Part shown: piece by piece, positions 24,241 to 32,571 of the stretch
Position numbering within the stretch: position 1 is the stretch's first letter
Layout: each line of letters starts with the position of its first letter
The notes under the pieces: model-generated
What the model was told of the DNA's origin: nothing
Seen by the model: only the letters and a program-made list of their open reading frames with translations
Database searches by the model: none
Source of the DNA: Anadara kagoshimensis
Taxonomy: Eukaryota; Mollusca; Bivalvia; Arcoida; Arcidae
Assembly (NCBI GenBank): GCA_021292105.1
Contig: CM037870.1
Coordinates: 62,708,167-62,772,166 of the forward strand
DNA length: 64,000 bases
Direction of reading: 5' to 3'
Program-made: the position numbers and the translations under genes

Positions 24241-24712
24241 CTTTAAAAAAGATTAATTGGTTGAATAGGGTTTTGTGTCTCCGTCAAGAATATTTCACTT
24301 AAATTTAGATGTCACCAGCTGTAAGTGAAGTAGCAGAAATTCTGACCTCACAAAAATGATTGCAGACATATAATTATGATTTAAAGAAAATTTTATTTTA
24401 TAAAAGCCATTGTATGCATTAACTTTTCATAAGAACTTTAAAAGGTTTTAAACTGGCTAAGCCAAAGAGCTTTGAACAAGTGAGCCCAGAAGTACATGAA
24501 TTAGTCTCTCTCACACAATTCTAGTTAACAACCTAATAATTTAAAAATACCACTACAGCCTTGTACACACTAATTTAAATTCATTCCACTTTTGACTCAG
24601 AACATCAACTGACACCATTAATGGTAATATCAAAAGGTTATATTTTTACTAAATTTAAAATAAATGTTAGTGATGAATTAATGACAAATAATATATGACA
24701 GTTAAAAGTTTA

Positions 24713-26511
24713 GGGGCTTCGATGGGCAAGTGATTATAGTAAAGGCTTCAATGGTGAGTGATTATAGTAGGGGTCTCAATGGGTGAGTGATTATAGTAGG
24801 GCCTTGGTGGGTGAGTGATTATAGTAGGGCCTTGGTGGGTGAGTGATTATAGTAGGGCCTTGGTGGATGAGTGATTATAGTAGGGCCTTGGTGGGTGAGT
24901 GATTATAGTAGGGCCTTGGTGGGTGAGTGAGTATAGTAGGGCCTTGGTGGGTGAGTGATTATAGTAGGGGTCTCAATGGGTGAGTGATTATAGTAGGGCC
25001 TTGGTGGATGAGTGAGTATAGCAGGGGCCTTGGTGGGTAAGTGATTATAGTAAGGCCTTGGTGGGTGAGTGATTATAGTAGGGCCTTAGTGGGTGAGTAT
25101 AATAGGGCCTTGGTGGGTGAGTGAGTATAGCAGGGGCCTTGGTGGGTGAGTGATTATAGTAGGGCCTTGGTGGGTGAGTGATTATAGTAGGGCCTTGGTG
25201 GGTGAGTGATTATAGTAGGGCCTTGGTGGATGAGTGAGTATAGCAGGGGCCTTGGTGGGTAAGTGATTATAGTAAGGCCTTGGTGGGTGAGTGATTATAG
25301 TAGGGCCTTAGTGGGTGAGTATAATAGGGCCTTGGTGGGTGAGTGAGTATAGCAGGGCCTTGGTGGGTGAGTGATTATAGTAGGGCCTTGGTGGGTGAGT
25401 GATTATAGTAGGGCCTTGGTGGGTGAGTGATTATAGTAGGGCCTTGGTGGGTGAGAGATTATAGTAGGGCCTTGGTGGGTGAGTGAGTATAGTAGGGCCT
25501 TGGTGGGTGAGTGATTATAGTAGGGGTCTCAATGGGTAAGTGATTATAGTAGGGCCTTGGTGGGTGAGTGATTGTAGTAGGGCCTTGGTGGGTGAGTGGT
25601 TATAGTAGGGCCTTAGTGGGTGAGTATAATAGGGCCTTGGTGGGCGAGTGAGTATAGTAGGGCCTTGGTGGGTGAGTGAGTATAGTAGGGCCTTGGTGGG
25701 TGAGTGATTATAGTAGGGCCTTGGTGGGTGAGAGATTATAGTAGGGCCTTGGTGGGTGAGTGAGTATAGTAGGGCCTTGGTGGGTGAGTGATTATAGTAG
25801 GGGTCTCAATGGGTAAGTGATTATAGTAGGGCCTTGGTGGGTGAGTGATTGTAGTAGGGCCTTGGTGGGTGAGTGATTATAGTAGGGCCTTAGTGGGTGA
25901 GTATAATAGGGCCTTGGTGGGTGAGTGAGTATAGTAGGGCCTTGGTGGGTGAGTGAGTATAGTAGGGCCTTGGTGGGTGAGTGATTATAGTAGGGCCTTG
26001 GTGGGTGAGTGAGTATAGTAGGGCCTTGGTGGGTGAGTGATTATAGTAGGGCCTTGGTGGGTGAGTGATTATAGTAGGGCCTTGGTGGGTGAGTGATTAT
26101 AGTAGGGGTCTCAATGGGTAAGTGATTATAGTAGGGCCTTGGTGGGTGAGTGATTGTAGTAGGGCCTTGGTGGGTGAGTGATTATAGTAGGGCCTTGGTG
26201 GGTGAGTGATTATAGTAAGGCCTTGGTGGGTGAGTGATTATAGTAGGGCCTTGGTGGGTGAGTGAGTATAGTAGGGCCTTGGTGGGTGAGTGAGTATAGT
26301 AGGACCTTAGTAGTTGAGTATAATAGGGCCTTGGTGGGTGAGTGATTATAGTAGGGCCTTGGTGGGTGAGTGATTATAGTAGGGCCTTGGTGGGTGAGTG
26401 AGTATAGTAGGGGCCTTAGTGGGTGAGTGGCTATGGTAGGCAAGTTATTCTGGTAGGGGCTATGGTGGTTATACAAGGAGCCTTAGTGGGTGAGTGGTTA
26501 GTGATAATAAG
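24713..26511. repeat. 28-bp minisatellite, about 64 units, with higher-order structure
   Basis: The unit is GGGCCTTGGTGGGTGAGTGA followed by TTATAGTA. Variants are GGGGTCTCAATGGGTAAGTG, CCTTAGTGGGTGAGTATAAT and GAGTATAG. The unit equals the first ~20 bases of the SINE-L head (CCTTGGTGG..GAGTGGT), and a SINE-L copy in the same orientation follows immediately. Open frames on either strand are by-products. Confidence 0.97.
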
Positions 26512-26870
26512 GAGGGACCTTAGTGGGCAAGTGTTGACTAAAGCATGCCCTTACAGATCATCACAGTACCTCTCACTGCCTTGGTTAATCAGATTTAACT
26601 TGGATATAGATCCTAGTGTGTGAATGTTTGTCAGATGGCTTGGTGAAGTTAAGTATTTTCTCTGGGTACTCTGGTTTCCTCCACATCCCAGAACTAACAA
26701 CCTTTATATCAGCAGAATACTTTTAAATGAGTTGTAAAATACCATTACTCCTCTTCACTCAGTGTTTTTCTTTCATACTCTGGTTTTCCCCACTATCCCT
26801 AAACTAATTACCTTGGTATAAGTTAAATACTTTTGTCCGAGACTGAAATGCCATTACTCCAGTGATTGTA
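26512..26870 (+). mobile_element. SINE-L copy fused to the 28-bp array, with duplicated tail
   Basis: Head GGGACCTTAGTGGGCAAGTG, ATCACAGTACCTCTCACTGC, GATCCTAGTGTGTGAATG, CTCTGGTTTCCTCCACATCC and tail to ~26760. A second tail piece (CTCTGGTTTTCCCCACTATC) runs to ~26865. Confidence 0.85.
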
Positions 26871-26932
26871 GTTTGTTGATTTTGTTACGTAAAATCTGAT
26901 ATTTGTATATTTGTATATTTATATAGTACATA

Positions 26933-27139
26933 ATGTATAGACATTAGTATTGTAGTATTACACAGGTACTACTAGGACTGACTAAATATACCAACACCAT
27001 GATGTATAGACATTAGTATTGTAGTATTACACAGGTACTACTAGTACTGACTAAATATACCAACACCATGATGTATAGACATTAGTATTGTAGTGTGATA
27101 CAGGTACTACTAGTACTGACTAAATATACCAACACCATG
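26933..27139. repeat. 69-bp tandem repeat, 3 units
   Basis: ATGTATAGACATTAGTATTG recurs at 26933, 27002 and 27071. Units end CTGACTAAATATACCAACACC and differ by only a few bases, so the array is young. Confidence 0.95.
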
Positions 27140-27331
27140 ATGTAACTATTTAAATGTCAGATAAAATCAAAACTATAGGTAACAGTAAAATATGGAATGT
27201 GTTGACACAATGAATTCTGTAAAGGTGGGGGTGGAGCTAGTTGTACAGTAAAGAAAGAGAAACTAAATCAGGATAATGTTGTATGTGTTTTACTATTGTG
27301 AAAATTCAATATTTAGTCTAAAACAGTATAA

Positions 27332-27600
27332 GTTATACAGGGCTTTGACGGGGTACATGGGGCCGTGTAACCTGCCAAAGCCCTGTATAACGTTTTTGTC
27401 GCCCTTCAAATCGTTACCAGTTTGATTTTTTTAACTTCCATTTCGTATTTTGTGTGACTTGCGTACGTTGTCGCCATGTTTGTTTACCGTAACTAGACGT
27501 CAGCGATGTACGAGTTACTTCCCTTTTACCGCTAAACATCGCGTGCGTTCATGTACCCCGGCAGATTTCCGAACATCGTTCCATGTACCCCGGCAAGTTA
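27332..27600. mobile_element. CpG-rich element with palindromic left end
   Basis: GTTATACAGGGCTTTG and its perfect inverse CAAAGCCCTGTATAAC lie within ~60 bp. CATGTACCCCG appears twice on the right (27551, 27581) and once inverted at the left. The intervening sequence has far more CpG than its surroundings. It may be a non-autonomous element or, less likely, a promoter for the gene starting ~0.5 kb downstream. Confidence 0.5.
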
Positions 27601-27744
27601 ACCAATTGCTATGCGAGAAATTTCTTTGAAGAGTGACAAAACATTCTGTACTTGCACTGATCACAACAGATCTCACTGACTAAATTTGAATATCAATCAA
27701 AATGCTGACTGAAGGTTATAGTGCTAATCACTCCTCAACCACCT

Positions 27745-27945
27745 ACATTACAACATTAATAATTCACAAGCTAGCCTCAAATCATACTTGAACCATATTC
27801 TAGTATGAGCAAAGTCAGTTTGTTTGCAGCAGGTCAGTCAGGTTTCAGTTTTTTCAACTCCAGTTTCCTCCACCATACAGAACTGACCACCCAATACAAG
27901 TGGAAAAAATCTTGAGTCATAAAACACTGTGACTGATATACAGTG
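27745..27945 (+). mobile_element. SINE-L copy (diverged)
   Basis: TTCTAGTATGAGCAAAGTC, TTTCCTCCACCATACAGAAC, TGACCACCCAATACAAGTGG, AAAATCTTGAGTCATAAAAC. Confidence 0.65.
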
Positions 27946-28118
27946 TATTGAAACAGGACTGATAGTTGGCCCGATTTACAGTTTTTCAGCTGTCCATTTT
28001 AAAGATTTGTAACAAAAATAGTATTTTTCATTTTCATAATTTTGGCTATTTGGCCACTAATTTTTACAATTACAATCACAAAAGATTGATCAACAGCCCT
28101 TCTAAATTGACAGTACAG

Positions 28119-28182
28119 AAGTACATACATCCAGATTTTACACCCACTAGTCGATCGAGTCAGTCTACTAATGGTGATGCAG
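28119..28182 (+). CDS. Candidate upstream exon of the supervillin-like gene
   Basis: I do not recognise this peptide by itself. The stretch reads K-Y-I-H-P-D-F-T-P-T-S-R-S-S-Q-S-T-N-G-D-A and then one base (G). That one-base overhang is exactly what the next exon at 28840 needs, giving Gly before R-R-R-Y. The composition (Ser, Thr, Asn and CpG-containing Arg codons) looks like the disordered protein that follows. An acceptor-like TACAG precedes it at 28114-28118; an alternative acceptor is the CAG ending at 28113. The weak point is the donor, CAG|GTTTTT, which departs from the GTAAGT/GTGAGT/GTATGT donors of the other exons. The true start codon of the gene is not identified. If this exon is wrong, the first exon lies further upstream. 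Confidence 0.35.
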
Positions 28183-28449
28183 GTTTTTTTATGTTTTTGT
28201 TTGTGTTAAGGCTTCTGTTTTTACCATTGTACATACTACCGGTACATGATTTAAGTGTCTGTAGTCTGCGTTCATTGTGTGATCCTGACAGCGAACAAGT
28301 AACAAGGACCACTGTTTGAGTAAGATGTCATCCATGTTACATGAACACAACCGACTTTGATAATAGAGAATTGTGGTGTTGTTTTTACAAAATTTGTAAA
28401 AAAAAAAAGTATTTGAAAATGTTAGATTTGATAGATTATTAAGATTATA

Positions 28450-28838
28450 CACAGATTTTTAACACATGTGTGGTCCCTTTATTCAAAATATATGAATATC
28501 ATGGATTTATTTTGATAGGTTATTGATAGATTTTCAAAGCATGTGTGATCTTTATTTTTCAAGTTTGAATTTTTCTGTATTTCAAAATATTTTCGAATTT
28601 GAAATTTCCGTTTGTGAATTATTTATTTATTTTGTTTGGTTGTTGATAGATTTCTTATGACATGTGTGGTCTTTATTTTCCAAATTTCCCAAATTTGAAT
28701 TTTTCTGTATTTCAAAATTTGAAATTTCTGTATACAAATATGATACATTATTTTGATAGATTGTTAATAGATTTTTAAGGGCATGTGTGGTTTTTATATT
28801 TTCCAAATTTTCAAAATTAGAATTTTTCTGTATTTTCA
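28450..28838 (+). repeat. 122-bp degenerate tandem repeat abutting a splice acceptor
   Basis: CATGTGTG recurs at 28465, 28539, 28661 and 28783, the last intervals being 122 bp. Each unit carries a GATAGATT, the CATGTGTGGT block and GAATTTTTCTGTATTT. The last unit ends in TTTTCAGG, the acceptor of the 28840 exon, where earlier units have TTCAAAA. Confidence 0.75.
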
Positions 28839-28839
28839 G

Positions 28840-28947
28840 GAAGACGGAGATACATCAGTAGGTCCGGTTTATCTGACATCTCCGGATATGGTGGAACAGA
28901 CAGTTACCATAGTTACACATATACGTTACCTAGCAATGGATATACAG
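28840..28947 (+). CDS. Internal exon, supervillin-like protein (Tyr/Ser/Gly-rich)
   Basis: Coding exon bounded by TGTATTTTCAG|GA and ACAG|GTGTGT. Two bases complete a split codon at the start, 35 codons follow, and one base is left over, so it is phase 1 at both ends. The peptide begins R-R-R-Y-I-S-R-S-G-L-S-D and continues as a Ser/Tyr/Gly-rich low-complexity run. It joins in frame to the equally Tyr/Ser/Gly-rich exon at 29685. The other two frames are open too, so the frame choice rests on phase matching and on composition shared with the next exon. The acceptor lies at the end of a 122-bp tandem repeat. No enzymatic motif is visible and the segment is probably disordered. Confidence 0.65.
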
Positions 28948-29094
28948 GTGTGTATGATATTATTTTATACAGTAAAACCTCAATTGATGGAGTATTTGTT
29001 CATTCAGATTTTTGCATTATAAATATAAGGGCATTTAGTGATAAATAGAGAAAGATTTCAAAAGAAAAATGACAGGTTTGTGAACTGAAGTAAT

Positions 29095-29400
29095 CAAGAT
29101 CACCTTATAGAGAGTCTGCTCAAAAGTGGGAGGCTGTGGGTTCAAACCAAAACTCGGTCATATAAACATGTACATGAGACTGTAAAATTTAAGATACTGC
29201 TTACTTGCCTGCCTGGGGATCAATATTAAGAGGGGAAAGTATCAGTATTGACTGGTTTACATAGTGTCAATAAAATGTGTATGGGGGAGGTATATGCTTG
29301 TCTGTTGCATACTGACTTGTTGATCTAGCACCTTAAAGTCTCTATGAGTGTGCACTAGTAAAAGACAGCCCTCAAACCATACTTGCACATTTAATGCATA
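29095..29400 (+). mobile_element. SINE-3 copy (tRNA-derived), in intron
   Basis: A B-box-like GTGGGTTCAAACC at ~29130 follows a head with TAGAGAGTCTGCTC. The body ends GATCTAGCACCTTAAAGTC and GTGTGCACTAGTAAAAG, shared with the antisense copy at 56780-57035 and in part with 41478-41700. Confidence 0.6.
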
Positions 29401-29684
29401 TTAGAACTTTTTCTTTGAGTAATTCTTACTTACAGATAAATCAACCTTCTCTTGTAAAGAATAGCTGAAATATTGCTTATGCTACGTAAAACCACATTAC
29501 AGCAACATGTTATCAATCTGTTGAATTACATACAACTTGGTGTTGCTGTACAGCTGTAACCATTGACACATCAGAAATCTGACTTAGAAATCAGAGATAT
29601 TTCAATTTATAGAATGAATATAGCACATACCACCTTGTACAGAAGATCTTGTGTGAATTTTTCAAAATACCTATCTTTTTTCAG

Positions 29685-30060
29685 GGCCAGCATTAGGAAA
29701 CTACTCAAGTGGCTTGTCAACGTATGACGCTATGTCAAGACTAGGTCGTAACTATGACAACAGTAAATCAAGAAACTATGATTCGTCTGTTCGATCATAT
29801 AACTACGGCAACAGGGACCCAGCTAGCTCATCAACTTATGGCTTGTCTTCTGGTAGAAATTATGAATCTCGGGATTACGACACTGCTTCGGGAAACTACA
29901 GCATAGGGAGTAGAAAGTTTGATGTAAATCCTAGCTATGACATTGGAACTTCTAGAACTTACGATACAAAACCTAGTACTTATGAATCTAGTTTACGAGG
30001 ATATGATGATGCTTTGTCTGGTTCTGCAGATTTGAAGAGCTCAAGATTAGGATCTTCTAG
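29685..30060 (+). CDS. Internal exon, Tyr-rich low-complexity segment of supervillin-like protein
   Basis: Exon of 376 bp between a strong acceptor (CTTTTTTCAG|GG) and donor (TCTAG|GTATGT). It begins with two bases of a split codon and ends with two (phase 1 in, phase 2 out), matching its neighbours on both sides. The ~125 residues contain many tyrosines in short repeated settings such as R-N-Y-D, R-N-Y-E, R-T-Y-D and S-T-Y, mixed with Ser, Gly, Arg and Asp. There is no folded domain. Such Tyr/Ser/Gly tracts are often disordered and can be phosphorylated or self-associate, but that is inference here. The exon is codon-periodic and free of stops. The intron before it is 737 bp and the one after is 2,511 bp, carrying a SINE-derived 69-bp array. 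Confidence 0.8.
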
Positions 30061-30149
30061 GTATGTATATATATCAGTAAAGTAAAACCTAGATTCATCT
30101 TCATCATTTGTTTAGTCAGATTTTGGTGTTATAAAGGGATTGGAGAGTG

Positions 30150-30560
30150 GATTCCCAGTCATGATTCTGATATCCAGACTGTCAGTTCTGGGTTGGGGGA
30201 GTGGAGAGATGTAGTGTTATGCCTAACTCATTATTCCTATATCCAGACTGTCAGTTCTGGGATGGGGGAGTGGAGTGATGTAGTGTTATGCCTAACTCAT
30301 TATTCCTATATCCAGGCTATCAGTTCTGGGATGGGGGAGTGGAGTGATGTAGTGTTATGCCTAACTCATTATTCCTATATCCAGGCTATCAGTTCTAGGA
30401 TGGGTGAGTGGAGTGATGTAGTGTTATGCCTAACTCATTATTCCTATATCCAGGCTATCAGTTCTGGGATGGGGGAGTGGAGTGATGTAGTGTTATGCCT
30501 AACTCATTATTCCTATATCCAGGCTATCAGTTCTGGGATGGGTGAGTGCAGTGCAGTGAT
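30150..30560. repeat. 69-bp minisatellite, about 6 units, SINE-derived, in intron
   Basis: TCAGTTCT recurs at 30182, 30251, 30320, 30389, 30458 and 30527, exactly 69 bp apart. The unit includes CTGGGATGGGGGAGTGGAG and TGATGTAGTGTTATGCC, matching antisense SINE-L sequence. The 23-codon open frame is a consequence of the period. Confidence 0.95.
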
Positions 30561-30900
30561 GAAGTTCAGTTACATAGAGATATGGTGGATTGAAGTTAAA
30601 TTATGGTGTTTACATCCACAGTTTGGATTCATTCCCTTATATTAAGACTGACAATTCTGGAATGGTGGAATAGAGTGAAGAAATGGTGCTTTACACTTCT
30701 AGTCAAGATTCTTTTACTTACATTGGTCAGTTCTGGAATTATTTTAGTAGGTGGGGTGGAGTATTGTGGTTTCATACCCCAGTCTAGATTCTTTCACTTT
30801 GAGGCAGTCATTTCTGTGATGATGGAAAAAAATACTAACCTCTGGCAAGCAAACCAATAAAGTTTTATCATACTAGGATCTACTTTAGTGGGAGTTAGTG
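30561..30900 (-). mobile_element. Rearranged antisense SINE-L copies
   Basis: Successive CTAGTCAAGATTCTTTTAC and CCAGTCTAGATTCTTTCAC blocks, then GATGATGGAAAAAAATACTA and CTTTAGTGGGA. About two overlapping 3' halves. Confidence 0.65.
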
Positions 30901-31640
30901 CTAAAGAGAAAAGTGTTGTGGTGAATAACACCTTTAATGTCTGATTTATCTAGAAAAAAAAAACTTAGCAATATTATTCATTTTTCAAGTTTTGCCAATT
31001 TTGATTGTGAAACTTCAGGGGCATGTTTAAATTAAATTTTCTCATGAGATAAAAACTATTTACATTTCCAACAGCTAAAGTGCATCTATTGCATTACTAG
31101 TAAATAAATATCACCATTAACTTTTATAATTTTAAATGTGTTTACATTTTTGTATGTTTGGAAATATTAAGTGCATTCTCCTATCGTGTCATCAAAGTGC
31201 AACTCTCGATATGGTACCAGAATGAACTAATACTATGTGAATATTGATCACTTATTTATAAATGGATGGTAGAAAAATTGAATTCACAGAAATTTATTAC
31301 GTAATATTTAAGTGACAGAATTATCTTTCCCGATCTTGATGATATTGCCGTATGTAGCATGACTCAAAAAATAGATCTATGATATGATATTTTTTACCTC
31401 ATGTCATAGTTAATTTTGTATTTTAGCTATGATATAATTTTGTAGCTCCATATTGCCACATAAATGTAACATGACTCAAAAAATAAGATCTGTGATATAA
31501 AGATATTTTAGCTGGTGTCATACTTAATTTTGTACATAAACCTTGATTATGGATTAGATAAATCCACTCACTTGACTTGTCAAAAAAATTTGTCAAAAAA
31601 GACTGCCCTGCCAAAGCTGTCTTTAAAGACCACCGCCTAT
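30901..31640. other. Intronic, no gene
   Basis: AT-rich. ATGACTCAAAAAATA occurs at ~31360 and ~31470 with similar flanks (GATCTRTGATAT), indicating a ~110-bp old duplication. Confidence 0.5.
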
Positions 31641-31647
31641 GTAAAGC

Positions 31648-31770
31648 CAGGGGCCTTGGTGGCAGACAGGTCTGAAGTTCATGCCCACAGACCACAGCAC
31701 CTCTTACCTTGATTCAGTTCGAATCCCACTCAGGACAGATCCTAGTATGAGAAAGTTTTTAGTTCACTAG
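31648..31770 (+). mobile_element. SINE-L head with the best-preserved B-box
   Basis: GGGGCCTTGGTGGCAGACAG, then CAGTTCGAATCCCACTCAGG, then GACAGATCCTAGTATGAGAA. The B-box reads GTTCGAATCCC. Truncated after ~120 bp. Confidence 0.85.
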
Positions 31771-32127
31771 CCATATAAACATGCACCATGATTTAAAATA
31801 CTAGTATCTGATACTGATATAAAAAAATCATTTCATGTCATAGTTATTTTTGTATGCCATTCCTGATTAGTGATCAGACTAATTTTACTCACATGTCAAA
31901 AATTTGTCAAAATATTGGCCAGTATACAGTACATCAAACCTGTCTTTTAAAAATAAACAACTCTATGTTAAGCTTAACTGCTTTTAAAGATCAGATTTCT
32001 TGTTTTTAGAATAATAAAACCTGTATATAAAGACCACCCATGAGAAACCTAAAAAACCTGAAAAACTATTTATTTTATTGATTGATTAAATCAGGTTTTA
32101 TGTCTAAGTCAAGAATATTTCACTTAT

Positions 32128-32360
32128 ATCAAGACATCACCAGCTAAAGGTGCAGTGATAAATTTTGACCTCTGCAGTGTGCTCAAGGCAATGTTCAGGG
32201 AGGATTATTTTATGTTCCAGGACTGCTGTGACATGGGGCATTGGTTTTTAAGTTCTCTTCCGAAGGACCCTGTGACTTTAATTGTGAAATGCCAAGTGCT
32301 TGACGAAAGAACAGTCAATACCATTTTGCAACTCTTGGTCAGACACAGCAGGAGTATTTA
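32128..32360 (-). mobile_element. SINE-2 copy (antisense)
   Basis: CACCAGCTAAAGGTGCAGTG, CAGGACTGCTGTGACATGGG, GTGCTTGACGAAAGAACAGTC. It ends ~210 bp upstream of the giant exon. The tRNA head is lost. Confidence 0.65.
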
Positions 32361-32571
32361 TTTTATGATCAGACTTGTCAAACATGTGACTTGAATAGTC
32401 CAAAACCAGAAACTTTATGAAACTTCACAGGGACAATATATGGGTGAAGCAGACTTGTGATCATGCACATTATTTTGAAAACATGGATTTCCCTTGTGGG
32501 ACACTTTTGAAATAGCATCCCATTTCCATTATATCTTGTTTAATTTTTGCTTTGTTTTATATATTTTACAG

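Noticed and set aside
26210..26476. Minus-strand Pro/His/Thr-rich open frame in the 28-bp array
   Set aside because: It reads the antisense of the minisatellite and continues only by unit periodicity.
24713..26511. CRISPR array
   Set aside because: Units are contiguous with no unique spacers, and the genome is eukaryotic.
27966..28319. 117-codon open frame as a stand-alone gene
   Set aside because: Most of it is AT-rich with no codon signature. Only the 28119-28182 part looks exonic.
30193..30645. 150-codon open frame with a 23-residue repeat in the intron
   Set aside because: The 69-bp period keeps the frame open. The sequence is antisense SINE-derived and lacks splice sites.
31648..31770. 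tRNA-Leu gene
   Set aside because: Good B-box, but no matching acceptor stem; it continues into the SINE body.
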